Assembly: GCF_042665545.1 (NCBI RefSeq)
Contig: NZ_JBHTCM010000010.1
Span: 248,001-312,000, forward strand
Length of the DNA: 64,000 nucleotides
Direction of reading: 5' to 3'
Source: Rhodocista pekingensis
Lineage (GTDB): Bacteria; Pseudomonadota; Alphaproteobacteria; Azospirillales; Azospirillaceae
Shown piece by piece: positions 7,852 through 15,945 of the stretch; position 1 is the stretch's first letter; every line of letters begins with the position of its first letter. Below the pieces are notes generated by a model. It worked only from the letters and a program-made list of their open reading frames with translations, had not been told where the DNA came from and did no database searches. The translations under genes and the position numbers were made by a program.

Positions 7852-8352
7852 ATGGCTGACATAAAAACCGGCGCCAACCCCCTCTTCCTCCGCGAGGAGG
7901 AACTGCGGCAGGGGATCGAGCTGCTGTTCTACGCCTATCGCGACTTTACCGCCGAACCCGACGCGATGCTTGAGAAAATCGGTCTGGGACGGGCGCACCA
8001 CAGGGTCGTCTATTTCGTGGGACGCTATCCCCAGATCACGATCACAGAGCTGCTATCGATTTTGCGCATCACCAAGCAGAGCCTCAGCCGGGTGCTGAAC
8101 GACCTGATCGGGCAGGAGTACATCGAGCAGCGCACCGGCACCCGCGACCGCCGCCAGCGCCTGCTGACCCTGACCGCCAAGGGCGAGGCGTTGGAGCGCG
8201 AACTGTCCGACGCCCAGCGCGCCCGCATCGCCCGCGCCTACCGCGCCGCCGGGGCCGAGGCGGTGGAGGGTTTCCGCACCGTCATGCTGGGCATCATGGA
8301 CGAGGACGACCGCGCCAAGTTCCCCGCCCGCGGCCCTGCCCCGAAACGCTGA
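7852..8352 (+). CDS. MarR-family transcriptional regulator
   Basis: A 166-residue winged-helix repressor-type protein. The DNA-binding part is recognisable: ITELLSILRITKQSLSRVLN is the recognition helix region, followed by the wing YIEQRTGTRDRRQRLLTLT, where DxR is the MarR signature. Helices before and after should form the dimerisation bundle. ATG at 7852 follows an A-rich stretch; an in-frame GTG at 7810 would add 14 residues. GTCA-N7-TGAC spans the start codon (7846-7860), a possible autoregulatory site. It lies upstream of a two-component pair on the same strand, suggesting it belongs to that signalling unit. The ligand cannot be read from sequence. Confidence 0.88.
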   Translation: MADIKTGANPLFLREEELRQGIELLFYAYRDFTAEPDAMLEKIGLGRAHHRVVYFVGRYPQITITELLSILRITKQSLSRVLNDLIGQEYIEQRTGTRDRRQRLLTLTAKGEALERELSDAQRARIARAYRAAGAEAVEGFRTVMLGIMDEDDRAKFPARGPAPKR

Positions 8353-8440
8353 CCCCCGACGCCGGCCCCCTTCCCTCCCCGCAGATCCAGTCCGGTCGGC
8401 GGGGGATGCCGCGGGGCCGGGAGCGCGGTATGATCCCGCC

Positions 8441-9124
8441 ATGACCGAGGAAACCCCGCACATCCTGGTGGTGGACGACGACACCCGCCTGCGTGAGGCG
8501 CTGAAGCGCTACCTGTCGCAGCATGGCTTCCTGGTGACCACGGCGGCGGACGCGGCCGAGGCACGGGCGCGGCTGGAGGGGCTGTGCTTCGACCTGATCG
8601 TGCTGGACGTGATGATGCCCGGCGAGAACGGGCTGGACCTGACCCGCAGCCTGCGCCGCACGGGCGGCGTGCCGATCCTGCTGCTGACGGCCCGCGGCCA
8701 GCCCGACGACCGCATCGCCGGGCTGGAGGCCGGGGCCGACGACTACCTGCCCAAGCCGTTCGAACCGCGCGAGCTGCTGCTGCGCATCCAGTCGATCCTG
8801 CGCCGGCTGGCGAAACCGGCCGCCGCCCCGGCGGAGATCCGCCTGGGCCGCTGGGCGTTCGACCCGCAGCGGGAGGAACTGCGCGCCGGCGAGGAGACCG
8901 TGCGCCTGACCCCCGCCGAGGCGGGCCTGCTGAAGACCCTGGCGACGGCACCGGGCGAGGTGTTCAGCCGGGAGGAACTGGTGGACCGCGTGGGCATGGA
9001 GTGCAACGCCCGCACCATCGACGTGCAGGTCACGCGCCTGCGCCGCAAGCTGGAGGACGACCCCCGCCTGCCCCGCTATCTTCAGACGGTGCGCGGCGAG
9101 GGCTATGTCCTGCGGCCCGACTGA
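8441..9124 (+). CDS. OmpR-family response regulator
   Basis: A two-domain DNA-binding response regulator of 227 residues. The receiver has Asp12-Asp13-Asp14, phosphoacceptor Asp56 (IVLDVMMPGENG), a conserved Thr in LLLTARG and the Lys of LPKPFEP. The C-terminal winged helix shows LTPAEAGLLKTLATAPGEVF and ends with VRGEGYVLRPD as in OmpR/PhoB. It is 88 bp after the MarR gene and 12 bp before the sensor kinase, so it is the cognate regulator of that kinase. Comparable MarR-OmpR-EnvZ runs are, as I recall, common in Rhodospirillales, but the regulon is unknown. Confidence 0.93.
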   Translation: MTEETPHILVVDDDTRLREALKRYLSQHGFLVTTAADAAEARARLEGLCFDLIVLDVMMPGENGLDLTRSLRRTGGVPILLLTARGQPDDRIAGLEAGADDYLPKPFEPRELLLRIQSILRRLAKPAAAPAEIRLGRWAFDPQREELRAGEETVRLTPAEAGLLKTLATAPGEVFSREELVDRVGMECNARTIDVQVTRLRRKLEDDPRLPRYLQTVRGEGYVLRPD

Positions 9125-9136
9125 GCGGAGCCGGAG

Positions 9137-10561
9137 ATGACCGCCCCCGGACTGCTGTCCCGCCCCTTGGCCGTCTGGCGCCGGCGGCCCCGGCCCTTCG
9201 CCTGGGTGAAGCGGTTCCTGCCGCGGACCCTGTTCGGCCGGTCGCTGCTGATCATCACCACGCCGGTGGTGCTGGCGCAGGTCATCGCCACCTTCGTCTT
9301 CTACGACCGGCACTGGGAGACCATGACCAACCGTCTGGCCTTCGCCGTCGCCGGCGAGATCGCCATGATCGTGGAGGAACTGCACGAGGACCGCAGCGAG
9401 GAGGAACGCGCCAGCACCATGGCGCGGGCCGCGGGCGCCGTGGACCTGTTCGTGAGCTGGCTGCCGGGGGAGACCCTGCCCCCCGACCGGCAGAAGGTGC
9501 GCGGCATCCTGAAGAAGACCCTGGGCCGCGCCCTGGACGAGCGGGTCCGGCGGCCCTGGCGGATCGATTCCACCGTGGCGCACGAGTGGATCGAGATCCG
9601 CATCCAGATGGACGAGGGCGTGCTCTCGGTGATGAGCCCGGAGCGCCGCCTGTTCAGCTTCACCAGCTATCTCTTCATCATGTGGATGATCGGCAGCTCG
9701 GTGGTGCTGTTCGCCATCGCCATCGTCTTCATGCGCAACCAGATCCGTCCGATCCGGCGGCTGGCCGTGGTGGCTGACGCCTTCGGCAAGGGCCGCGACG
9801 CGCCCGGCTTCAAGCCGGAGGGCGCGCTGGAGGTGCGGCAGGCAGCGGCGGCCTTCCTGCTGATGCGCGAGCGCATCCAGCGCATGATCAGCCAGCGCAC
9901 GGAGATGCTGGCCGGGGTCAGCCACGACCTGCGCACGCCGCTGACCCGGATGAAGCTGGAACTGGCCATGCTGCCCGACCTGCCGGAGGTCGCGGAGCTG
10001 CGCCAGGACGTGGCCGACATGGAGACGATGATCGAGGGCTATCTGGCCTTCGCCCGTGGCGAAGGGGCGGAAGCGCCGCAGCCGGTGGATATCGCCCGGC
10101 TGCTGGAGGCGGTGGCGGCGAACGCCCGGCGCGAGGGCGCCACCGTCACCCTGGAGCTGCCGGCGGAGGCGGCCGGCGAGGACGAGGGTAAGGATGGAGG
10201 CGAGGACGGGGAGGCCGGCGGCATCATCCTTCCGATCCGCCCGAACGCCTTCAAGCGCTGCCTTGCCAATCTGGTGGGGAATGCGCGCCGCTACGGCAGC
10301 CACGTCTGGATCGGGCTGCGCCGCGACGCCACGGCGGTGGAGATCGTCATCGACGATGACGGCCCCGGCATCCCGCCGGACCGCCGCGAGGAGGTGTTCC
10401 GCCCCTTCACCCGGCTGGAACCGTCGCGCAATGTCGAAACCGGGGGCGTGGGGCTGGGCATGACCATCGCCCGCGACGTGGCCCGCCGGCACGGCGGCGA
10501 CGTGGTGCTGGGCGACAGCCCGCACGGGGGCCTGCGCGCCATCGTCCGGCTGCCGGTCTGA
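9137..10561 (+). CDS. EnvZ-like membrane sensor histidine kinase
   Basis: A 474-residue inner-membrane sensor kinase. After a basic N-terminus, TM1 is about 36-55; a mixed periplasmic domain of roughly 120 residues follows; TM2 is about 178-198; then a HAMP linker beginning RNQIRPIRRLAVVADAFGKG. The H box AGVSHDLRTPLTRMKLEL carries His263; the ATPase domain has NLVGNARRYG (N box), DDDGPGIPPD (G1) and GVGLGMTIARDVARRHGG (G2). Layout and the HDLRTPLTR form match EnvZ. The periplasmic domain shows no obvious named fold. It starts 12 bp after the response regulator; an acidic insert (EDEGKDGGEDGEAGG) lies before the ATPase. Confidence 0.92.
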   Translation: MTAPGLLSRPLAVWRRRPRPFAWVKRFLPRTLFGRSLLIITTPVVLAQVIATFVFYDRHWETMTNRLAFAVAGEIAMIVEELHEDRSEEERASTMARAAGAVDLFVSWLPGETLPPDRQKVRGILKKTLGRALDERVRRPWRIDSTVAHEWIEIRIQMDEGVLSVMSPERRLFSFTSYLFIMWMIGSSVVLFAIAIVFMRNQIRPIRRLAVVADAFGKGRDAPGFKPEGALEVRQAAAAFLLMRERIQRMISQRTEMLAGVSHDLRTPLTRMKLELAMLPDLPEVAELRQDVADMETMIEGYLAFARGEGAEAPQPVDIARLLEAVAANARREGATVTLELPAEAAGEDEGKDGGEDGEAGGIILPIRPNAFKRCLANLVGNARRYGSHVWIGLRRDATAVEIVIDDDGPGIPPDRREEVFRPFTRLEPSRNVETGGVGLGMTIARDVARRHGGDVVLGDSPHGGLRAIVRLPV

Positions 10562-10592
10562 CCCGGCTGCCGGTCCGGGAGGAAGGCCGGGA

Positions 10593-10618
10593 GGGGCCGG
10601 GCGGAGCCGGTCGGCCCC
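10593..10618. terminator. GC hairpin between convergent genes
   Basis: GGGGCCG (10593-10599) pairs with CGGCCCC (10612-10618) across a 12-nt loop, between the sensor kinase (+) and the phasin gene (-). There is no T tract. It could stop both transcripts weakly. Confidence 0.3.
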
Positions 10619-10640
10619 GCGCCGGCACCCGCGGGCCGGC

Positions 10641-11114
10641 CTACTTCTTCGGCTGCGTCTTGCTGACGGCGACCTTCAGCTCCTCCAGGCTTTCCTTGAC
10701 CCGGTTGGAGAGGACCTCGGCCGCCTCGGTGTTCGACTTGGCGACCATCTCGGCCATTTCCTTCATGTTGGTGAGCGCCTTCTCGAAGGCGGCCTTCACC
10801 AGCTCGGTCTGCTTGGCGACCTTCTCCTCCGGCGTGCCGGCGGCCATCATGTCGGAGACGCTGGAGGACGCCTCCTCCATCGACTGGCGCAGGATCTCCA
10901 CCTGCCGGCGCATCACCGCCTGCAACCCCTCGAAGGCGAGCTGGTTGGCGGCGGTCAGCGCCTCGATGTTCTTGCGCTGGGCCTGCATCATCTGGTCGAG
11001 ATCGACGCCGGGGACCTTGAAGTCGCCCATCATCTTCGTCACGTCCATGAACTTCGCCGGGTCCATGAACTTGGACATGTCGAAGTCGAAGAAGGGATTC
11101 TTGGAAGCCGCCAT
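10641..11114 (-). CDS. Phasin family protein
   Basis: Phasins coat polyhydroxyalkanoate granules and control their size and number. The 157-residue product has no signal peptide and reads as almost wholly helical: a Met/Phe-rich N-terminus (NPFFDFDMSKFMDPAKF), a central segment (MMQAQRKNIEALTAANQLAF) typical of the phasin_2 domain, and a charged C-terminal helix ending in QPKK. The start is the ATG preceded by GGGGAACG; a longer frame from 11156 has no support. TGC-rich dyads upstream look like phasin repressor sites. It implies PHA storage by this organism, though no pha synthesis gene is in the window. Confidence 0.9.
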   Translation of the reverse strand: MAASKNPFFDFDMSKFMDPAKFMDVTKMMGDFKVPGVDLDQMMQAQRKNIEALTAANQLAFEGLQAVMRRQVEILRQSMEEASSSVSDMMAAGTPEEKVAKQTELVKAAFEKALTNMKEMAEMVAKSNTEAAEVLSNRVKESLEELKVAVSKTQPKK

Positions 11115-11144
11115 GGATTCGTTCCCCCACGTCCGGGTTGCGCC

Positions 11145-11214
11145 GCACTGCAACAAAGTCGCGTCGAAGACTGCCTGCTGCCGCTTTCTTAGTCAATCTT
11201 TTTGTTGCACTGCA
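11145..11214 (-). promoter_or_regulatory. Two GCACTGCA sites upstream of the phasin gene
   Basis: The octamer GCACTGCA (minus strand TGCAGTGC) occurs at 11145-11152 and 11207-11214, each beside TTTGTTGC-like sequence; the outer site reads TTTGTTGCACTGCACAAA on the plus strand (11201-11218), a near palindrome. TGC-rich elements are known targets of PhaR, the PHA-sensing repressor of phasin genes in alphaproteobacteria. TTGACT (11196 to 11191, minus) could be a -35 box between them. The assignment to PhaR is an inference; no phaR gene is in the window. Confidence 0.45.
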
Positions 11215-11230
11215 CAAAATCGCATGCACT

Positions 11231-11857
11231 TCAGGGGGCTGGCGCCTCGGTCGCGGTAGCCCGCCGACGCGGCCGGGAGACGCTGTTCCAGACCTCCTCC
11301 GCCCGGCGCAGATTGGCGTCGAGCGCCGCCATGGTGCGGGCAAGGTCGGGGCTGTCATCCTCGAACCAGACGCGCAGGGTCGCCAGCCAGACGGCGGCGA
11401 GCCCGCGCGCCTTCAGCATGCCGGCCAGCCCACCGCCGGGCAGCCCGGCGGCCTCCAGCATCCAGGCCATGGAACGGGGAAGCTGCGGCGCCACGCAGAG
11501 CGCCGCCGACGGGTCACCGCGCAGTTCCCGCCAGACGACGCGCAGCCCGGCCCGGTAGGGCTCCAGGGCATCGAAGCGCCGCATCAGCACGTCGAACACC
11601 CGGTCGTGCGGCCGTTCCCCCATGTCGGGCGCAGGACCGGCCAGCACGGCCGCGTCGGCCTGCCGCGCGATCCCCCGCAGGAGGGCCAGCTTGCCGGGGA
11701 AATGACGGTAGAGGTCGGCCAGCGACGTCTCCGCCGCCCCTGCGATCTCCGCAAGCGTGAGGTCGCGCCAGCCCTTCTCCGCCGCCAGGGTCATGGCCGC
11801 GGCGATCAGGCGCCGCTCCGCCTCGGCCTTCCTGTCCGGGTCCGACTTCCTGCTCAT
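11231..11857 (-). CDS. TetR-family transcriptional regulator
   Basis: A 208-residue one-component regulator. The N-terminal helix-turn-helix is clear (LTLAEIAGAAETSLADLYRH, then FPGKLALLRGIARQAD). The C-terminal part is helical, Trp/Leu-rich (VVWRELRGD, VWLATLRVWFEDDSPDL), and resembles the ligand-binding half of the COQ9-like TetR group, though I cannot place it firmly. It ends in a basic, disordered tail. The gene lies on the same strand upstream of the phasin gene with 116 bp between them, space that contains the putative phasin operators, so separate promoters are likely. Confidence 0.87.
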   Translation of the reverse strand: MSRKSDPDRKAEAERRLIAAAMTLAAEKGWRDLTLAEIAGAAETSLADLYRHFPGKLALLRGIARQADAAVLAGPAPDMGERPHDRVFDVLMRRFDALEPYRAGLRVVWRELRGDPSAALCVAPQLPRSMAWMLEAAGLPGGGLAGMLKARGLAAVWLATLRVWFEDDSPDLARTMAALDANLRRAEEVWNSVSRPRRRATATEAPAP

Positions 11858-12028
11858 GCCGTCTCCGTTCCTGCTGTCTTCGGCCCTTGCCGTCTTCGCT
11901 CCCTGCGTCCCTGCCGCGCCAGCGGAAGCGGAACCCCGGGGCCACAGGCTAGAAGTGGGGACGGACTCCCCGTCCGGCCAGCCGGAACGGGCGGGATCGC
12001 GCGGGAAAGTCCGGCGCGCGCCCGACGG

Positions 12029-12523
12029 TCAGGTCACCTCGTCCACCTGCCCGCCGGTCAGCGCGACCAGCGTGGCGGGGGCGACGGGGAAGACGGCGCA
12101 GGGTGTGCCGGCGGCGGCCCATACCGTGTCGAACGCCAGCAGGTCGCGGTCCACCAGCACCACCGGCGGCACCGTATGGCCGAGCGGCGGCACCCCGCCG
12201 ATGGCATAGCCGGCATTGGCGCGGACGAATTCCGCATCCGCCTTCGCCAGCTTCTCGCCGCCGATCAGCGGGCCGAGCCGGCGGGCCACCGCCGTCTCGT
12301 TCACGCGGTTGCTGCCGCTGGCCACGACCAGCACGGGCCGGCCGCTGTCACGGGTGCGGAACATGATCGACTTGGCGATCTGCGCCACCTCGCAGCCCAC
12401 GACGGCGGCGGCCTCGGCTGCGGTGCGGGTGGAGGCGGAGAACTCCACGACATGGACCGGGTGGCCCAGGTCGTTGATCAGGTTCTGGAAGCGCTGGGCG
12501 CTGGGGCTGAGGGGAAGCGGCAC
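12029..12523 (-). CDS. YbaK/EbsC-type aminoacyl-tRNA deacylase
   Basis: Proteins of this fold hydrolyse mischarged aminoacyl-tRNAs (for example Cys- or Ala-tRNA(Pro)) in trans. The 164-aa product contains the family core: AAEAAAVVGCEVAQIAKSIM with the conserved lysine, LVVASGSNRVNETAVARRLG, and YAIGGVPPLGHT, the Gly-Gly-x-Pro-Pro-x-Gly-His loop. It matches the YeaK/ProX-like branch about as well as YbaK, so no symbol is given. GTG at 12523 is chosen, 13 bp after the proC stop; a GTG/ATG-type start further upstream would overlap proC by about 30 bp. It is probably the last gene of a ybjN-proC-ybaK transcript. Confidence 0.85.
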   Translation of the reverse strand: MPLPLSPSAQRFQNLINDLGHPVHVVEFSASTRTAAEAAAVVGCEVAQIAKSIMFRTRDSGRPVLVVASGSNRVNETAVARRLGPLIGGEKLAKADAEFVRANAGYAIGGVPPLGHTVPPVVLVDRDLLAFDTVWAAAGTPCAVFPVAPATLVALTGGQVDEVT

Positions 12524-12536
12524 GGCCGGGCCCCGC

Positions 12537-13349
12537 TCAACCCGCCAGCTCGCGCGAGCGGCGCGCACCGGCGGCGACCGCCCGGTCGAGCAGCGGCCCC
12601 AACCCGTCCGGCGCCATCAGCACGTCCAGCGCGGCCTGGGTGGTGCCGCCGGGGCTGGTGACGTTGCGGCGGAGCTGGTCCGCCGGTTCGCAGGCCCGGT
12701 GCAGCAGCTCCCCCGAGCCGGAGACGGTGGCGCGGGCCAGCGTCATGGCGAGGTCGGGCGGCAGGCCCGCCGCCTCCCCCGCCTTCGCCAGCGCCTCCAC
12801 CAGCAGGAAGACATAGGCCGGGCCGCTGCCGGACACGGCGGTCACGGCGTCGATCTGGCCCTCGTCGGAGAGCCACGCCACCTCCCCCGCCGCGGCCAGC
12901 AGGCGGGTGCAGAGGTCGCGCTGCGCCGGCGTGACGGCGGCGTTGGCGACGGCCGCCGTGATGCCGCGGCCGATGGCGGCCGGCGTGTTGGGCATGGCCC
13001 GCACGATGGCGGCCCCGGCGCCGAACATCCGCTCGAAGGAGCCGACCGTCCGGCCGGCGGCTATGGAGAGGTAGACGGCCGTCCCGGCGAAGCGGGCGTA
13101 GGGGGGCGCCGCGGCGTCCATCATCTGCGGCTTGACCGCCAGGACCACCGCGTCGGGCACGAAGCCGGGGGGCAGCGCCTCCGCCCCGGTCACCACCTCG
13201 ACACCGTCCGGCACCCCGGACGGAAAAGCCGCGGCGGGGCCAGACGGCTCCACCACGACGATGCGGGACGCGACCGAGGCCGCCCTCCAGCCGGAGAGCA
13301 GGGCCCCACCCATCTTGCCGCATCCCACCAGCAGCAGCGAAACACCCAT
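12537..13349 (-). CDS. proC: Pyrroline-5-carboxylate reductase
   Basis: ProC reduces 1-pyrroline-5-carboxylate to proline with NAD(P)H, the last step of proline synthesis. The 270-residue protein begins with the Rossmann motif SLLLVGCGKMGGALLSGW, has VVLAVKPQMMDA, the VRAMPNTPAAIGRGITA signature and the C-terminal TAVSGSGPAYVFLLVEAL and VTSPGGTTQAALDVL blocks that form the active site and dimer. The start is ATG 13349, 19 bases after AGGCGG; a longer open frame upstream is without family support. proA for the middle step of the same pathway lies 10 kb away at 22.7 kb; proB is not in the window. Confidence 0.95.
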   Translation of the reverse strand: MGVSLLLVGCGKMGGALLSGWRAASVASRIVVVEPSGPAAAFPSGVPDGVEVVTGAEALPPGFVPDAVVLAVKPQMMDAAAPPYARFAGTAVYLSIAAGRTVGSFERMFGAGAAIVRAMPNTPAAIGRGITAAVANAAVTPAQRDLCTRLLAAAGEVAWLSDEGQIDAVTAVSGSGPAYVFLLVEALAKAGEAAGLPPDLAMTLARATVSGSGELLHRACEPADQLRRNVTSPGGTTQAALDVLMAPDGLGPLLDRAVAAGARRSRELAG

Positions 13350-13461
13350 GCCGATGCCCGAACCGCCTCCTGTTCCCGGGGCCCGGTCTTCCCGGGCCGT
13401 TCTGCTGCGGCCGGGTCCCGATGTCCGCCGCGGCCGCGCCAGGGCGGCCGCCGTGCGGGGA

Positions 13462-13965
13462 TCAGGCTTCCCCGACCGTATCCAGGATGGCGGCCGTGAC
13501 CGCTTCCTGGGCCGACTTGCCGCCCCAGATGACGAACTGGAAGGCGGGGTAGTAACGCTCGCACTCGGACAGGGCGATGTCCACCAGATCCTCAAGCTGT
13601 TCCACGCTGGCGGCGCGGGCACCGCGCAGCAGCAGGGTCTGGCGGAACATCGGGGTCTGCTCCTCGGGGCAGACGTCGAAATGGCCGAGCCACATCTTCG
13701 AGTTCACCTCGGCCAGCAGCTCGTGGATGGACGGCCGCCGCGGCGCGGGCACCTTCATGTCGAACTGACAGGAGAACTGCATGGCGCTCACCTCCGTCTG
13801 CCAGACGAAGAAGAGCCGGTAGTCGCACCAGCGCCCACCGATCTCGACAACCATCTCCTCCTCGCTGGCGCGATCGAACGGCCATTCGTTGGCGACGACG
13901 ATCTCCTCGATGATGTCGAGCGGATTGTGGGTGTTGCCCTGGGTATCGACGGATACGGCCGTCAT
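13462..13965 (-). CDS. YbjN domain-containing protein
   Basis: A 167-residue soluble protein whose fold is the YbjN/type III secretion chaperone-like sensory domain: NPLDIIEEIVVANEWPFDR, then DYRLFFVWQTEVSAMQFSC and WLGHFDVCPEEQTPMFRQTL. Biochemical role is unknown; E. coli YbjN affects motility and stress responses. The start is fixed by a near-perfect GAGGAGG 7 bases before ATG 13965. It sits directly upstream of proC, an arrangement I recall in many alphaproteobacteria, so cotranscription with proC is likely. A strong hairpin upstream separates it from ubiK. Confidence 0.9.
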   Translation of the reverse strand: MTAVSVDTQGNTHNPLDIIEEIVVANEWPFDRASEEEMVVEIGGRWCDYRLFFVWQTEVSAMQFSCQFDMKVPAPRRPSIHELLAEVNSKMWLGHFDVCPEEQTPMFRQTLLLRGARAASVEQLEDLVDIALSECERYYPAFQFVIWGGKSAQEAVTAAILDTVGEA

Positions 13966-14292
13966 GATGCGCCCTCCTCTCGCGCGCGGTGGGAAGGATG
14001 AACCCGCCCCCCGTTCCCGGTCTGGAAACCCGGCTGCCCCGGCTCCGTCACGCTGCGTCGTGCTCCCGGCCCGACCCAGCATGTATGACAGCGCCGATAT
14101 GTTGTGGTTCCAGACCGTGGGGCTACTAGGCTTACGGTGCCAGATGCGCCCCCGTGCGCGCAACCGGATTCCCGGCCGGCCGGGTATTCCGGTGCATGAA
14201 CTTTCCCCGACGCCGTTCCGGCGAGCGGAACTGTTTCGGCCGTTCTTTCAGCGACGGTTCGGACAGGCGCCGCCCGTGCGGCGCCGTCCGGA
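13966..14292. other. Intergenic region between ubiK and the YbjN gene
   Basis: No gene seen. From the ubiK side it contains a strong hairpin (14260-14290), a second imperfect hairpin around 14164-14192 (CCGGA and TCCGG arms flanking a GGCCGG core), and then a less GC-rich stretch around 14080-14135 that should hold the promoter of the YbjN-proC transcript, although no -35/-10 pair is convincing. Confidence 0.6.
14260..14290 (-). terminator. Hairpin terminator after ubiK
   Basis: CGGAC (14260-14264), a bulged A, GGCGCCGC (14266-14273), a CCGT loop, GCGGCGCC (14278-14285) and GTCCG (14286-14290) give a 13-bp stem with one bulge. It starts 2 bp after the ubiK stop codon. There is no T run after it on the minus strand. 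Confidence 0.55.
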
Positions 14293-14664
14293 TCAGGCCT
14301 GCGCGTCCGGGCCGGCGTCCTTGCCGGCCGTGCGGTGCGGCCGCTTCGGCGGCGTGTCCGGGCTGAGCAGTTCGAGCTGGGCCGTCAACGTGGCGACCAG
14401 GGCTTCCAGCCGGGTCACCCGGTCGGCCAGCCCCTCCTGCTGGCGGACCTTGTCCTCCAGCTCCTCCTGGGCCGCGCGGGCGCGGGTGGCCATCTCCCGC
14501 ACCATCTCGAAATCGTCGCGCGGCACCACGTCCATCTGCGAAAGGATACGCTCGAACTGCTGGCGGAACTGGGACTCGACCTCCGAGCGGATGCCGGTCA
14601 GGGCTCCCACCGCGCTGCTCGCGACTCGGGCCAGATCATCCAGCAGCTTATTGTCGACCTGCAT
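14293..14664 (-). CDS. ubiK: UbiK-family ubiquinone biosynthesis accessory factor (BMFP domain)
   Basis: UbiK (formerly YqiC) is a small trimeric coiled-coil protein that helps aerobic ubiquinone synthesis by binding UbiJ and lipids. The 123-residue product fits: an amphipathic N-terminal helix (LLDDLARVASSAVGALTGIR), a middle segment with MDVVPRDDFEMVREMATRAR, which is the BMFP signature, and a leucine-rich coiled coil (LEALVATLTAQLELL). The tail after residue 100 is Pro/Lys-rich and probably disordered. It is a single gene with its own terminator, divergent from hldD. Confidence 0.88.
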   Translation of the reverse strand: MQVDNKLLDDLARVASSAVGALTGIRSEVESQFRQQFERILSQMDVVPRDDFEMVREMATRARAAQEELEDKVRQQEGLADRVTRLEALVATLTAQLELLSPDTPPKRPHRTAGKDAGPDAQA

Positions 14665-14946
14665 CGGTCATCACCCCTTGATGGAAGCGCGCCAGTATGG
14701 CGGGCGGGTTCCGGCCTGTCCAATGCAGGTTCCGCCGGGCCCGCCGGACGGGGGCGCAAGATGCGGTGCCGCCGCGGACGGCGCAACCCCGGAAAGCATC
14801 CCGCCGGCCCGGGCCGGGAAAACCCCGGGAGACCGGGGGCTCCGCCTTGTGGACAACCCTACCCCGCCCTTGTAACACTTCTCCGATAACACCCAAGACC
14901 GGCGGACGTGCCGTCCGCCCGTTGAATCGGCAGGGAGGGGCCGCCC

Positions 14947-15933
14947 ATGCTCGTGGTCACCGGCGGTGCCGGCTTCATCGGATCGAACCTGGTCGCCGGC
15001 CTGGAAGAGGCGGGCCTGGGCCCCGTCGTCGTCTGCGACCGGCTGGGCCGCGGCGAGAAATGGCGCAACCTGGGCAAGCGCGCGCTCTGGGACCTGATCC
15101 CGCCGGAGGAGCTGTTCCGCTACCTGGACCGCCATGCCGGCGAGATCGACTGTGTGTTCCACATGGGCGCGGTCTCCGAGACGACGGAGACGGACGCCGA
15201 CCTGATCGTGACCAACAATTTCCGTCTGACCCTGGATCTCTGGGAATGGTGTACCCGCACCGCGACCCGGCTGATCTACGCTTCCTCCGCCGCGACCTAC
15301 GGCGACGGCTCGGCCGGCTTCGACGATGATCCGTCGCCGGGAGCACTGGCGGCGCTCAGGCCGCTGAACCCCTACGGCTGGTCCAAGCACCTGTTCGACC
15401 GCCGGATCCTGCAAGGCGGCTTGACCGGCAGCCGGCGCCCGCGGCAGTGGGCCGGGCTGAAATTCTTCAACGTCTACGGCCCGAACGAGTACCACAAGGG
15501 CGAGATGCGCTCGCTGGCCTGCAAGATGTGGCCCGCCATCGCCGCGGGCGAGCCGGCCCGGCTGTTCGCCTCGGACCTGCCGGACTATCCCGACGGCGGA
15601 CAGATGCGCGACTTCGTCTGGGTCGGCGACTGCGTGGACGTGATGCTCTGGCTCTACGAGCACCCGCAGGTCAGCGGCCTGTTCAACCTGGGCACGGGCC
15701 ACGCCCGCACCTGGAACGATCTGGCCACTGCCCTGTCCATCGCCGCCGGCCGCCCTCCCGCCATCGAATATGTGCCGATGCCCGACATCCTGCGCGGCCG
15801 TTATCAATATTTCACGCAGGCGCGCATGGACCGGCTACGGGCCGCGGGCTACACGGCACCGTTCACGTCCCTGGAGGCGGGCGTCGCCCGCTACGTGCGC
15901 GACTACCTCGCCACTCCCGACCCGTATCGCTAG
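14947..15933 (+). CDS. hldD: ADP-L-glycero-D-manno-heptose-6-epimerase
   Basis: HldD epimerises ADP-D-glycero- to ADP-L-glycero-D-manno-heptose, the inner-core heptose donor of lipopolysaccharide. The 328-aa extended SDR starts at once with TGGAGFIGSN for NADP, has DRLGRGEKWRNLGKR typical of HldD, the catalytic Tyr143-x3-Lys147 in NPYGWSKHLFD, KFFNVYGPNEYHKG, and a C-terminal PDILRGRYQYFTQA, another HldD hallmark. It heads a plus-strand run: lgt follows after 12 bp and midA overlaps lgt, so envelope genes are cotranscribed. No heptosyltransferase or other hld gene is nearby. Confidence 0.95.
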   Translation: MLVVTGGAGFIGSNLVAGLEEAGLGPVVVCDRLGRGEKWRNLGKRALWDLIPPEELFRYLDRHAGEIDCVFHMGAVSETTETDADLIVTNNFRLTLDLWEWCTRTATRLIYASSAATYGDGSAGFDDDPSPGALAALRPLNPYGWSKHLFDRRILQGGLTGSRRPRQWAGLKFFNVYGPNEYHKGEMRSLACKMWPAIAAGEPARLFASDLPDYPDGGQMRDFVWVGDCVDVMLWLYEHPQVSGLFNLGTGHARTWNDLATALSIAAGRPPAIEYVPMPDILRGRYQYFTQARMDRLRAAGYTAPFTSLEAGVARYVRDYLATPDPYR

Positions 15934-15945
15934 AGTCCCTGTCCG

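Noticed and set aside
8294..10525. A 743-codon minus-strand frame over the two-component genes
   Set aside because: Antisense artefact of high GC. The plus-strand genes carry complete receiver, HisKA and HATPase motifs.
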